NCBI RefSeq assembly: GCF_028769735.1
Contig: NC_088173.1
Location: 7,213,038 to 7,277,037 of the forward strand
Direction: 5' to 3'
Source of the DNA: Zonotrichia leucophrys gambelii
Lineage: Eukaryota; Chordata; Aves; Passeriformes; Passerellidae
Length of the DNA stretch: 64,000 nt
Both the position numbers and the translations under genes were made by a program. Below, one piece after another: positions 11,301 to 26,300 of this stretch (positions are counted from its first letter, which is position 1; each line of letters starts with the position of its first letter). The notes below the pieces were generated by a model. It made no database searches and was not told the origin of the DNA. It was given only the letters and a program-made list of their open reading frames with translations.

Positions 11301-14300
11301 AATTAATACAGCATTACTTTCTAACCCAACACACATAACATTAACATTTGCGAGAAGCCAATCACAAAGCAGGCATTTTTCACCCGACACGCGAGCAGCG
11401 AAACGCCCGAGCGCTCTCACCCCTCGAAGCAGTGGGCGACGGTCAGGACCCATCTGCTGGCGATGAGCACGCAGCCGCACACGTGCCCGCTGGGCTCGCT
11501 CTGCAGGGAGCACTGCCAGGGCCAGCGCCCCGGCCGGCTCGTGCGGCCCCCCAGGATCCTCTTGCTCATGCGGGCGGCGGGGCGGCGGCCGCAGTCTGCG
11601 GGGACAGCGGCGTTAGTGGCACCGCGCTGGCACGGCCCGGCACAGCCCTGAACGGCCTCATCCGCCGCACTGCCCAGGGAAACCACCAGCCAGGGCAAGT
11701 CACCCAACCAGAGCGTTTGACACACGGCTGTATCAAACACCGAGACACTTTTTGCATCCCTTCGGATCAAAGGATTTGCTCTCCGGTTATTAATTTTGCC
11801 TGAAATATTAACCAAGCCAAGTTTGGAATCTTGACTTCCTTTCACTCCGATTTCCTGATGGTTTTTTTTTCCTTCTAGCTAGTAACGTTTGGCCAGCTTT
11901 GTATTATCCAGAAGAATTGCTTCTGGAAATCTGCTCAGCTAATAATGAGGTTTTTCTTAAGTCAGGTCTGAGGTTAATGTCATGCTGTTTACTCAGCTAC
12001 ACAGCAGAAAACTCACTTTGCCTGCAGAAATTACTGAATGAGAATATCTGAAGATCTGAAGACGTTCTAGTACTTCGTCCATTACACTTAACAAGCCACT
12101 TCCACTAGAAATTACACCAGGCTACCACCTGCCAGCTACTACCCTAAAATAATCCTTCATTTTTGCTTCACTTTCTTTTTTGGATTTGAAAGATGCCAGG
12201 CTTGTTATTTATTCTGTTTATACTCAGTCTAATTTAGAGAACAAAAGAACACCACCAGTTTCTGCAACTAGCATCCCAAGGGAGGATATGCTGCCATTGC
12301 ATGTATGTGGGAATTTAGTGCTGAAGAAATAAATTGGAGCAATGGTTTTTGTACCTTATAATTCTTACTGTGTTCATTTAACTTCACAGAGTAAGCAACA
12401 TGTCAGCACAAAATACCTCAATGAGATTTTTGAAAGCTCCTTTGAGCTTTTGCCTTTGTCTGACAAATAGCAAATGTTTTGATTAGTTTCCCAAATTTAG
12501 CTCCTGTCTTGTAATTCCTTTTCCCTGCCTCAACCTACTTCATAGTTCAAGTGTTCTTCAGCAAAGCTCTTCTTGTCTGTAGAACATGGTTTCATCAGAG
12601 ATGAAAAATTTCTGCATTTTCAAACCACTTAAAATTGCCCAACTTGCTGGGCCAACAGACTTGGTCCATAACTTTCTGCTTCAGGTTCTTCTGTCCTCCT
12701 GAACTAAACAAATAGATCACAGCTTCAGCTCCCAGGCAGACACTCTGCTAACCACTCTGCTGGTTAAGGATATTTTCAGCAGGAAGTTTTATCAAATTTC
12801 CTTTTGAAACCTAACTGCTGACAGAATTCCTTTAGTGGTATCAGGAATGGGCTACCTTAACACACAGCATCCTAGTCAAAATATAAGAAAAGCTGATGAG
12901 ACTGAGTAAAGTAGGGAAAAATAAACCAGTGCAAAATTAGATTTTGCAGAGGTGTAGTAAAAATTTCAGAATGAATCCACACTAAACATCTGCATTTTCA
13001 AAGTGATTTAACACATTTTGAAAAGTATCTATTTTATAAGCACTTCTCTCTTACCTTCTTTAGTGCAAAAGAGAGCCACTTTGCTTCTGCTTTGACACGT
13101 CTGTCTAAATATTGAAACAAAACATGGTAGAAATCTCATTAATTGATTCATTTTGGTAATTTGAAAATCAGCACAGGTATTGTACTCATTGCTGTAATCC
13201 AGCTGTTAAAAATTCCCTCAAACTGTAAAAAGACAGTCAAGGAGCTTCTTGTGCCAGATCATCCATGTCTTCCAGCATCTGCCTGAAGATAATTCAAAGT
13301 ATTAGTTCAGCTTTACAATACATTTCATGAGTAGGTGTCATGTATTTTGCAGACTGCCTTGCTCCCTGGGCATGGATCCAGCTCTGAGGTCAGCTGGGAT
13401 GCACAGTCTGTCAAGTTCTTATTTACAGCACCTGAAAGCACAGATTGCCAGTCTCCTCTTCCTTACACTCAAAGGACAGGATTTTCTTTGAAATGCCTTT
13501 GCTAACAGATGATCTTTCATGGCCTAAGAGTTTGGCTATTTTAAAAGAATCCAGGAAATCTGCGGAAGAAGGTATTAGAACAACAAAAACTTCTACTTTC
13601 TATTGAATATCTTCAGATAAAAGAGGGAAGAATTGATTTTTTTTGCCAAGGGAGGAGAAATCACAATTAAATCCAGCAAGCACTGTTGCACAACTAGCTG
13701 ATTGCCTTTTTATTTCCACAGTTTTTTCATTCCTACTGCGTACATGTTTTTCTGAGGCAGGTGCAGAGCTGAATACACAGGCCATCTCTTTGCCAGGTAA
13801 TTCTTTGCAGACTTTAATCCCAGCAGGTAGGCAGTATCTTTAAATCTGCAACCACCTAAAAAGAGGCTGCATTTCATGTTAAATCATAGATACTAATGTG
13901 GGCAAAACAACAGTGTCAGCCAGCCCAACAGATTACCTTGAATCTGGAATTTCACCAAACCTTTGTCCCTTACATTGCACAGACCTCATTCATACACCGT
14001 AAAAGTCAGTCCATTTCTCTTCCTGAAAACCCAGTTCAAAATATTATTTTTCTAGAGATAGTAGAGATGGACAACCAATTTCAGGAAATTAAATTTTGTG
14101 CACAATTTTGACAGGCAAAGAAAATACACGGAATATAACTGAGACCAGCCATGCTCGTGTTTTACACTTGTTTTTTTTTTACTTACCATTCAGTCAGCTC
14201 TAAAGAGAAAACTTTTAAGCCTTTATGTGTGCACTGCCTGCACTGTGCTGTTCCCTCCCATCAAAACTTTTTGCTTCAGTGGTGTGTTTGTTAGTTCTTG

Positions 14301-17300
14301 GCCAAGTTCCCATTAGTCCAGAAGCCTGGCAACTCCTTTAAACATCCAGCACACTCCACAGCACAAACCTTTTACACGCTGCAGGTGACACAGATGAATG
14401 CACCCAGACTGCAGGGCTCAGGGGCACTTCCCAGTCATCTGCACTGGATGCAGCCAAAACAAAAACAGGCTCACCCTTCATGCACCCTTTCTCCTCAGTT
14501 TATCACTTCTTATCCATTTTCTGAATTCAGGGGGACTGGAAGATCTGTTTCCTACATGTATCTTTCAATTATGCTATAGATTTAACAATAATCACTACTG
14601 ATGTTTTCCCTCCTTTAACCTGCACTTTGGGCAAAACTAAATCTTTTGTGACTAGAACTTGTAACTCAAGAGGCTCCAGATCCATTACTTCATATGTTTT
14701 CTAGCAGACCTCTTCCAAAAATGTCAAAAAGTACCTTGAAATTTCTGCTTTGCACTTTAGTGACTGAACAGAATAGAATTGTGGCTCTGCCTTTAAGTCT
14801 GGTCACAACCCAAGGTGTTTATTCTTGTATTACTCTGGAGAAAAGCATTTAGATACTTTAGGCTAGAGAAAAAAGACAGTAAGAAAGGAAAATCAACGAG
14901 TTAAAAAGACAACTTTCAAGTATCATTCAGTAATGCCCCTTCTAGATGAAAAACTATTAATTATCTTAAAGGAATGGGGAAAATACCAATGTAAAACAAA
15001 AAAAGTACAGAATTGAGATGTAAGAACGCCAAATTGGCCCTTGCAAGCCAATCTTTTTAGTTTTATGCCACTAGGGAATACCTTGAATATAGAAAATAAT
15101 GGAGCCAAGCAAAAGAAATGTAGATTTCTTCCTCAGATTTTTGTCTTCACACATATTGTATCTCTGCAGTTACCCAAGACAATCTTTTCCTGTGAAACAC
15201 AAGGATTTTCTGTGGAAGAAGAATGTTCTGAAAGCTCCTGGGCATTTCAAAGGGAAATTATGAATGTGCTTTTTGAAGAATGCAGTTGCCCATGGGGATT
15301 AGGTGGCTCTCCCAGGTTTGCCCTGGATTTCTACTTCACTGGCTCTTCAAAGTCACACTTTGAATGTCTCACCCATGAGATCCTGGCTTCTCATTAATAA
15401 TTAACTCTTTAGTTGGGTTAATTAAAAGGAATCATCTGAAGCCAGAGCTAAGGAAACCTTCTGTAAGTGGATCTAGCCTCTACTGAAGGAGCTGTAGTTG
15501 CTCCAAATGAATGAATCCAGACTACTCAGGCTGCAGAGGATGCTAAGATGTGTCTGCAGATTTTGCTCTATAGTACTTGCAGGACTTTCTTGCTCAGCAG
15601 AGATTGATCCAAGCTGTTTGGTCCAGGTGCTTCAAGGGCATCACCTCTGTATCACTCCAATGCTCTTATTCTACCAGAATGGGCCCCCGAGGATTCACAA
15701 AATGGTCTCAAAAGAGACCACAGTGGTTGTAGACACTGAAGTGATTGCAGAACATATCTTAACCACTTACATGAGAATTTACTGGGATTTATACACAGAC
15801 ACCATGGAAAAAAAAGCTTACCAGAGTTTGTCATCCTGCACTGGTAAGTGACCACCCACAGCAGTGAAATAGGTCTTTTTTAACCTGTTACTTACCCATT
15901 CACTAGAAGTGCATGTAAAGTGGATGCATTTTTATTCTTCCAGTCTGAGTGCAGATTCAACCATTTTTGGTCCTGCATTTGCTCACTCTCTATTACAATT
16001 TCTGTTTTGGATGGTCCTCTGAAACAAATGAAAAACAGTGACACAATGTTACAGTTATGAAGGTGAAGAGGCCCTAACAAAAATACCTGTTTACTCTAAA
16101 GATACACATCTGACTGATATGGCAAAGCCAGGAGTGGCAGATACACAGTTAGGAGAATGAAATCACCCTGAGAAGCGAGGCCAGCCAACATGACTGTCAC
16201 ACTGCACTTCCCAAAAAGAAGCAGAACTGGAATCAGGAACAGCAACAGCCTTCTGCTGGCATTTACTGTAATGCATACATTGATACTCTTTCAACAGTTT
16301 CTTGGCCTCGCAAAATGCACAAAAAAGAAAAAAAAAGATCTTCATATGAAAAAGAGGTAACAGAAAAAATATTTTCTTAGATTCCTGTAATCGGAAATCC
16401 ATTAAAATTTAACAGTAAAGAGCAGTCCAGGCCTTGTTAATAAGGCCTGAGAGCATCTCTAAGTCCAAGCTGGCTGCTTTGCGAAACAGAACAAATCACT
16501 GGTGACAATGTCAAACCTGTTCTTCGCAGCAACCTAACAAGTATGTGAGGGTTAGAATGGTTCACCAGGAGATATTTTCATATACCCACTTCCTCAGCCT
16601 AGGTATTGCCTGATAGACTCAAGAAATTGCTATTTTATTACACCTTGACTGCCAAATGGAAAAAATAGAGCATTTCTAAATTACTTTACTTGTCATGCAG
16701 CTTTCCCACACAGAACCATTCATGATTAGCCATCAATTCCTGTCAATGACAAGGACTTTGAAGCTGTGCTCTCCCAAACACCAGTCAAAGGCCAAATTCT
16801 AAATCCTAACTCATGGAAAAGAGAATTAGAGAATTTCAGCAAAACTGTGATGTGTCCTTAAACTGGCCTCTGAACCCAATCTCTCATGACAGTACCTGGT
16901 AATGCCAGCCAGGATATTAGCTTGTCTTTCAGTCCAATTCTCAATACTGATTATATTTCTTTTATGAACAATCTTTACAAAACACCAGCACTCTTTATCC
17001 ACGTGACTGCACAGACTAACAGAGATCAAAGAATTTTGTTTTATGGTAAAGTTGTCAGTGTAAGCATATGGAAATATTTTCAACACAGCTGGCAGAATAA
17101 ACCAAACTTTGAGGTCACGGCCCTGGACCCTGCCTGTTACATGACTTATTTTTCAGAACCTTCTCTGGGCACATTAAGCAAATGTCATTCCATGATCTAC
17201 TAACCAGAATGTGCAGGCATATGTTTGCTGCAAAAAGAGTTTTCCTTCTCCGTGCCTGCTTTCAGAATTCACATAAAGATCTGCTCTCTTCCATATTTCC

Positions 17301-20300
17301 CACCCTTTTCCCTACCAAACATGTGCAAATCTTTTTCTTACAATGACATTCTGCCTTATGATCTCTGAACAATGATGTTCACCATTTCATAACTGTGTAC
17401 AGTGGTATTTTATGAACTGGTAAACAGTATCTGATCTATAAAATATGTAACCCAAAAATGTGCAAATATCATGCCATTTGATGAATCCAAATCTGTACTA
17501 ATACCAAATACCAGATTTTTTTGATGAAGCCAGCAGTTCTAGATTACAGATTACAGTGATGCTACAATCAGAATTATGGAGATATGTGCTTCTAAATCAA
17601 GGTAACAACCTACAAAACACTTATATACCTGCATGAAATTTCACAGTTATTTTACTTAAATAAAGCAAAAGTCGAAAGATCATACCTATACCTTTTTTCT
17701 TTGGTGATCACTGTTTGATATAAAACACTCAAATCCAGGATACCTTAATTTATATCTACCAGGATACCTTAATTTATATCTTTAGAATGACTTCTATAAA
17801 CATTTATGTTCCCCCCTTGATGTTGCTTATAAAAGATTTTCTTTTAGATAGGCAAGGGCTGCCACTTGTCTCCTTTCATCTATTTAATGAGAAATAGCCA
17901 GAATGAAGGGGAACAAAGAGCCTCATTTCTAGATGAAGAAAGCTGGAGACAATGGTTAGCATTTGTGTAGAGACCAGAATTGCTAGAGAATGAGAGAACA
18001 TGAGCTAACAATCTCCGGGGTAAAGATTCAGGCTGGTGAGAGTTTCTAAGTGTGAGACTTTCAGAGGGGCTGCTGAGCCAGGAGCACACATTACACCAGG
18101 GACTCTAAAGCACTCAGAGAAAAGCAGGGAGGTGAAGCAATGGGTACCCCTTTCACCAGCCCCATCCTGTGCTCCAGAAACACAGCAGACAGCAGGATCT
18201 CCTTGTCCCTCTTGGAGCTGTAGCACACACTTTCTCCTGAGTTTCTAAGACAACAAGGTTATATTGCTAATTACTTCTAGACATCAAGCTACGTCTTCAA
18301 GTTCAAAAACAGCTCTCCTGCCTGTTTTTTAGTTTAGTGACCTGTTGAAGTTGTAATATCTTTCAAGATTTCATGCCAAACAAATAAATACTTTTTTATT
18401 AAATGCTTTCAGAAGACTCCTTTACTTCTCTTAGTTTTCTGTTTTCCCTTTTGATTTGAATATACCATAATCGCACAGTGTTTGTTGACTGAAACCATAC
18501 ATACTGGAAGACAGTGTGCAGTTTGAGGTACATCAGTTTAAGATGATATTTAGAAACTGGAAAGGATCACACAAATGGCTTTCAGATTTTTGAGGGGCCT
18601 CTGGCACTTACTCTTAAGGAGGGGTTGAGGGTACTGAACTTGGTTATTCTCGTGAAGAGGAAGCTAAAGGGCAATTCAGCAGCAACCTGCAAATACTTGA
18701 AGAGGAGTTAAAACATGACCGAAACTAATTTTTCTCAATAGTGCTGCATGGTAAAACATGGGGAAATGGCCTTGACCTACAGCTTTGGAGACTCAGAGCA
18801 CACAAAAAGGAAATACTTTTTCATTAGGAAGGTGAAGCAGCCCTGGAACAGAGAGCCCCATCCATCAAAGTTTTCAAGACTTGGCTAAACAGAGCAGTGG
18901 TTGAACTGATCCCATTTGGCAACAGGGATCAGTGCTTCAAGTGGGAGAAGGATTAGATGCTCTCCAGATGCCTGTTACAGTGAGGATTTTATGATTCTTT
19001 TGCACAATACAAACACACTGTAGTGACCAGGGCCTATGATGAAGAGCTGAATCTTAAAGAAGGCCAACAGTTGCCAGATCAGACTTTCACCCACCAGAGC
19101 ATATTCAGTATTACAGAACAGTCACTGAATCACTGAATCACAGAAATAATTAGGTTGGAAAAAGCTCCAAGATCATCAAGTCAGTCTTGCTCCTTCACAG
19201 AAAGATGTCTGCTAGATCTAATGACCATCACAGGGCACATAAAATTCTAACATAGCTAATTCCTTTGATCTAAAAGTTTCCTTTAATCTAAGTCAATTCA
19301 AAATATTTAACAGCCTATAAAATCAGTTACTTGTAAAATCAGGCAAAACATTTCAATTTGCAGTAGCGCATTACTCAAGTAGGAATTTCCAACTTAAATT
19401 TTACTAATTTTTCAATTTTAACTTAAAAATTAGAATATTCCTTTAAAGAATTTAATTTCAAGCTAACGATTCTCCTATGTGTTTAAGAGAGAAATTTTTA
19501 GAATTAAGAGAGAAAAAGAGAACCTGGTCTGTGTTCTACATTAAAAATGTGCTATCAGTGGGGAAAAGTAATGTTTCATTAGATAAACTGTAAAATGGAA
19601 ATATTTAATAAAAAGTTCTCAGAGCATTCTAGAGAATGCTCTGCTCAGTGATCGGCTACCTGCTGATCACTGTGCACAACAGTCAAAGTTTACAGTAAAA
19701 AATAAGCATTATGACTTGCATACTAAATTATAACAAAAAAAAAAAAGAAAACTAGAAGGCAGAGACTAATTTTAGTTTATGAAGCTCATCATTCTGTTTG
19801 TAACATATCTGGGATACTTCCGTTCAGCAATGTTTTCAATACCTTATTCTCCTTTTTCCATTTGGAAGAAGTTGTTCAAATTCACTAAACTGCAAGTTTA
19901 GGATGAAGTATAATCCATAAACTGGATTACTTCTTGCTTTCAGGTAACAGTGACACATGTCAGTTTACTTTCTGTAATTCCATTCTTGTAGGCCTCATGT
20001 GAGAGCAGGTTTGAGAAAAGAAGCCTTGAGTTAGGCCAGAAGGCAATGGATCACTCACATATGGGCACTCATTTAAAGCAAATTAGGCCTCTTTCAGAGC
20101 TGGAACAGCATCTGCTTCCTGTCTGTACATATTGGTTTAAATATGTATAAATATACATTGGTTTAAATATCTTCTTAGTCTTGACCAGAATTCTCTAAAG
20201 CCAAGCTGTGCCATAGAATATGGAGTAAAATATCAAAACCTTGATTGTAAGAGTATTAAAATCAAAGATATCTGAAATTTCAAAATGAAAACATATTGAA

Positions 20301-23300
20301 ACATAGAAAAATAGAAATTAAAAGTATTCACTGCATTGATAGAAAAAATAAAAAATTATGATTAAATTATTCTTAAAATTTTTTGGTAGAAAGTTGATAA
20401 TCACTGTGATTTTTCAGGTTTCAAAATCCCTCACTCTTATTTTCTAGCTGATAAGCTAGTCAAGTCTACAAAAAACGAGTTAACTCATAATTATAGTGCA
20501 AAAAAATTACTTGCTTGCTTTATCTCTGCATGCTGGTTTTGGCTGGAATAGAGTTAATTTTCTTCACAGCTAGGATGAGGTTGTGTTTCAGATTTGTGCT
20601 GAAAACAGTGTTGATAACAGAGGCCTGACTTTGCAGCACTCTGTTCTCTGACTCTGTAAATTACAGGTTTCATAAAGTATCATTCTGTAGCTAAACCTGA
20701 AAAAAGACCAGTTGGAAGCATCTGAAGTTAAAGCTTCAAATACAATCTTAATTTTCTTAGCTGGAAGTATTAATTCAACTTCAAATTTAATGTTAAGTCC
20801 TTCATTTAAAGTCAATTAGCTTTTAATTTTAAAAATGGGATGAATTTCAGAGAAAAATGTTGACTTGAAACAAAATTCTAGTTGTTTTATTTCAAAAACC
20901 CAAAACCACTTCAGCTTGCAGATTTCAGAATAAATTTTTAATGCAGAGAGATTTAATATCTGTTTAGTGTTAAAAGGAGTAAATCTGAATCTGGAAGCTC
21001 CTGTATAAAAAATGAAAGAAAAAAGGAGGCAGTAGGTTTAAAAGGTACAAGTTACAGCATAAAACAGTTTGAAAAAGGATTTGTGACCAATCATTAGAAA
21101 AAGAACATTTCCTGGTTTGGTAGCATTCCTGTATTTTTCTTTTAACCAATCACAGAATGGTTGGGCTTGGAAGGGACCTCTGCAGGTCAGGCATGGCCAC
21201 CTATGGCAAATTACCCAGAAGAACATTCAGACAGCTCCAAGGCTGTTTGAGATAATAAAATAATGAGTAAGAATCATTTTACTTAAAAAAAAAAAAAGAA
21301 AATATCCAATCATGGAACTAGAAAGTGTTATATGAGGACACTAACCACACGTTTAATGACTGTTTGAAGAAACTGTCATGATTTGTCGGGAATTATAAGA
21401 TTGGAATTTCTTCAAACACAGCCTTATCCAAATAATTATATTTTAAACTACATATGTACATGAAAGATGAGACATAATCTATCAGATATTAGTCTAGCAC
21501 AACTCTAATACACTGAATAAAGTCTACATATTTTAGCATTGGTCTATTATTGCTCCAATTTACTAGAACAGCCTTCCACATCTACCACAGCTCTATTTTC
21601 AGTAAAATTCTGTAATGAGTTATTAGTTGCCATTCTTAAAAAATTAAATGAAATGTAACAAGTTTGCTTTCTACATCATCTACACGATTAATAGAACACC
21701 ATGGCCATGGAAAACATGAATAAATTCAAGGCAGGTTAAGAGCATATTCCATTCTGTTGAATGGATCTAGAAATCTAGATTGAATGAATGAGTACAAATA
21801 CTTCCTCTTTGGCGTGGAATTTGTTTCACTAAATGTCATGTCTATTCTTGGAGAAAATAAGGTTTCATTCAGAAGTTCAAATTTATTACATGGGTGTTAC
21901 AGGATTCTGGGGTTTGTTTTTGTTATGTTCTTTGAGCAAATAAAACATTAGCTGCGCTTCCATTATTCCTCTTGCAGAAATCATTATAGAGTAATTAAAA
22001 AAACAAATTAGATCATGTGAAAACAAGAGATTGTTTGCCCAGCAGCTTGACTGCTCAGTTGTCAAATATTCAAGATCTTTATACCAAAGACATTGAGTGA
22101 AAAGTACCAGAAAAGACAGAAAGCCAGGCAGCAGCAACAACAAACTTGCCCATCCCTTTCATAAATACATGCACAGCAGATGCCACAGCAGAGGAAAGAA
22201 GGAAAAGGAGCTGCTGGTTTCAGTGGACCACCAGTGACACTGCCTCCAAGAAAAGGAGCAGCAGGTACAGGAAGAGATAACAGGAGATTTTTAAAAACAA
22301 GTAACTTGGTAGAGAGCTGCAATTTTACACTGATACTAGACCAGAACATGCTGGTGAAGTAAAATCTCCCCCGTACTCTGCTGAGCACAAACTCTTGAAA
22401 TTTGTTGTATTTGCTCTATCATCCTAGTGCAGCCAAGAAGGACAAATTATTCCACTATATTTTCACAGAATGACAGAACAACTTCACTGCTGCCTTTATC
22501 AAATTTCAGAGCTGAGCAGACCATGCTTTTATGATTGCCATTTCATCAACAAATAATGTGGACTTCCAAGTATATGGAAAGTGGGTTTTTTCAACTGAAC
22601 ATCATGACAAAATACATTCTTCCAACATTCTTCCAGCATTCTGAACCTATGCAGTACACCCATCCTCAGCAGCACAGCCTCTAGAACACAACAGGACAGA
22701 TGTGAGACTGAATGCTGTTTTGTTCTCTACCTGTGTTAACAGAAAAACTCATTGCCAGAGACTGCATTTAAATTCACTGTAATGAAATCTGGGCCTCAGT
22801 CAGAAGTTTCTGAATAAACTTATATGTCCTGACATAAAGAGGCAGTCAGATTAGGGGGTATGATAGTCCCATCTGGTTGTAAACTGTGAAACCTAAGACT
22901 TGAGCATTCCCAGTAAGCTCTTGGCATTACACACAAACAAATTTAACATCTTTTGTACTAGAGAAAAACGTAAGAACTGCTAAGAATACATGTTGCACAG
23001 CTTGAGCACCAGACATCAATAGTCCAAAGCCTTTCAGACAATGCTTGGAACTTGTGGCTTTGTGGGATGTTGCATCATGCATCACACAACACATTCCATG
23101 AGTGGTGCTATGAAAAACTGTAAAACCACATGGTCTGTGGAATTATAACTGGCAAACAGCCAGCAAAATTGCTTGAATTTGTGAAATGGGCAGAATAGAA
23201 TGAACTTTTCATGTTGCTTCAGACTGAAGGTTTGTATGTTCCAAACAGACAGACTGCTATTCTGTAAAATGCTTTACCACTATCCATTAAATTAACCTAA

Positions 23301-26300
23301 CTTTAACCACTATCACTTCATTATCTTCATTTGTTTTTTTCAGATTAATTTAGCCTAAAATATTAAAATATGTTATTTTCAAATAACTATAACATCCAAA
23401 AGCTGTTAGAAAGACATTGCCTTTATATTTTAAACATTACCACCTTATATAGTAATTGGGAGTTTTTATTTGGCAAAGCACTAGACAGTTAAAAATAGTT
23501 TGCAGAGCTATTAAAAATAGTTTGCAGAGCTTTACAGAAAATAAAAATTCCAAAAGCTATCATTCATTGTAATTCCTGGTCTAAGGCATTAATAAGTCTT
23601 TAATTTGATATCTCACTCATAATATGCATTATTTTTCTGTAAAAATAAACTAGAGCACTATTAAAGCAAAATCAAGAGTTGCTGTAAATAATTATTAAGT
23701 AAGTAATTAACAGCGACAAAACTGGGTGGTTCTGCAGTGTGCTCTAATGTGGACAGAATTTGTACATTCACAGGTTTAATTTTCTGAAGGAGTAAAATGA
23801 AGCTGTTCCCATTGGGAATAATTGCAGAAAAGCACTGCATAAAACATTTCCTATTTATTTATTAAATTTTTTTAATGTAAAAGGAGATGTTTTATCATTA
23901 CTTGAGTTCTGTGCAATATACAGTCTAATTTACCTGCACCCTCAATGGTGAGCATAAAGAGCTTGTTAAAAACACCAATATTGTCAACCTCACATTCAGC
24001 CATTCTTGTTGTAAGTCAATTAAATAATTTATACAGGATGTAAATACTAAGAGATGAAGTTCATAGCTTCAGATCAGATTACACAGTGGCATGAAACTTC
24101 AATTATAGAGTCTTCCATTTTACCATATAGAAAACATTAGCCTCTGTGACATTTTCACTGAATCCTTATGCAATGTTAACAAAATAATTAAACAGCTGCA
24201 TTGCTCATATTACTCCTTTTGGAAATAAAGAGTATTTAAGAACTGGAGTATATGAGAACTGATTTTGGAAATCAGTTCTAGTAACGCATCATAATTTTTG
24301 TTTTCCTTACGACTTTTCAAAGATAATTTATTGTATTTTTGGCAGTGCCACTCCACAAAAACTTGAAGAATAGCTAAGAAAATCAGGCCTCAGGTTACTG
24401 ACAAAATGGGGCATTAAGAAAGGAAAGACAAACACTGATCTGGTTTTCTGAAGTACTGCAAGAAAGAATTAGAAATTAGTAGTGGAGTCAAACTGAAGTT
24501 GTAGACCAGAACTGAATTGACTTCAGAATTTCCTACTGCCTTGACACAATTGCCTGTCCCTATCAAGAATATCTTTTAGAAAAATTAATTTTTAGAATGT
24601 ATCACCTTGTTAGAAAATTGAGTTTTGAGATTTAAGAATAATTTTTGTCTCTTATGTTTCTTAAGAGTGCAGGATTGATGACACCTGTTAGCAAGCATCA
24701 GCGACGAAGCAGGAAGGTGTAGGTTTCCACCCATGCTGATTTCAGCCTAGACACACCCCTGAAAAATGGAGGGAATCAGAGGTGTTGTGATAGTTCAATA
24801 CATTTTCATTTTCCCAGCAGCAAGCATCATGGGAAAGAGAAGCAAATTTTATGTTAGGACCAATGGCAAGGTGAACATGAGCCAGCAGTGCCCACACAGC
24901 CAGGAGGGACAACCCTGTCCTGGGGAGCATCAGGCACAGCATCACCAGCCAGGCAAGGGAGGGGATTGTCCTGCTCTGCTCTGCACTGGGGTGGCCTCAC
25001 CTTGAATATTGTGGGAAGTTCTGGGTGCCACAATCTGAGACATTAAACTGCTAGAGAGCATCCAAAAGATGGCCAGGAGGATGGTGAAGGGACAGGAAGG
25101 GAAGCTGTATGAGGAGTGTCTGAGGTACTTGGTTACCTCTGGAGGGTAAGCAGAGGGACAGACACTGCTCTCTTCAATCTGGTGACCAGTGACAGGACTC
25201 AAGGGGATGGTAGGAAACATCAGGGGGAAGTTTAGGTTAGGTAACAGAGCAAGGCTTTTCATCCAGAGATGGTTGGGCACTGGAACAGGCTCCTCAGGGA
25301 AGTGGTCACAGCACCATGCCTGTCTGACTTCAAGAAGGATTTGCACAGTGCTCTCAGGCACAGGGTGTGTTTGTTGGAGTGTCCTGTGCAGGGCCAGGAG
25401 TTGGACTCGATGACACTGATGGGTCCCTTCCAACTCAGTATATTCTATCACTCTATATAGCTTTATTAGGATGCTATATAAAGCTAAAGCAAAAAGATAG
25501 TGCAAATATTATTTAGATACATTAAACTAGACAGAAGAGTATAAAATTGTGTGTTATAATGGCAGGCAGTCCAGTTACAGGTGGTCTTCAATTCAGAGTA
25601 TCTGTTAGGATGGATGCCAAGTATCCCTGCAGTGCAAGACAATACAGAGTACATGAAGTGTACTTAACTAACCCAGGGTCTTTATCCTCCTTTGAGAAAG
25701 GTACAAAGAATGTCAGTTTGTGTAGTGGAGAAAAGCTAACAGAAAAGACACCTCTTAATTCACACTGGCAAAAGACAGCCTTATATACCATCAGATTTGC
25801 CTCTTCCCAGTAAGAGAACTGTGAATATCAGAGCAGCTGAACTTGATTTTTATCCAACAGTTATATTTTGCATCGATTATTCCACAGTTTAGTGTGCATG
25901 CAGTAAGACACTCAGAGGCTATTTCTTTTTCTGAGTTCCACACAGAAATCCTCTTTTTAACAATCTGTTGTCCAGGGATGCCCAAGTCAAATACATCCAC
26001 TTGTCTAACCTACAGTATTTATTGCAGAAAGCAAATAAATGAAGAGGATTTTTCTTTCTTTTCCTAAGTCTGCTTTAATTCTTTAGGAAGAAACAGGGTA
26101 TTACATTCTGAGCCTCAGCAGTAACTGTTAGTGCATGTACTGAGCCTTGGCAAAACACCATTATCTCTTCAAAACACTCTTAATAACAATCATGCAATGT
26201 TTATAAAGTGGTGAAAGTGCCTAGATTTTAGTGAAATTCTGCCACAGCTCACAAAATTTCATTACCTCTTTTCCCTGTGAACCACTTCCCCACTAGGTCT

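Noticed and set aside
11348..11803. Plus-strand open frame of 151 codons over the CpG-rich exon
   Set aside because: It is antisense to a well-supported CORIN exon. High GC lowers stop frequency, and the Ala/Arg/Pro-rich product is typical of such shadows.
24660..24770. Possible minus-strand exon after tttttcag near 24765
   Set aside because: No frame matches any missing corin segment, and all needed exons were found elsewhere.
24942..25505. Longest minus-strand frame in the window (187 codons)
   Set aside because: It is the antisense of a CR1 LINE fragment and has no protein signature of its own.
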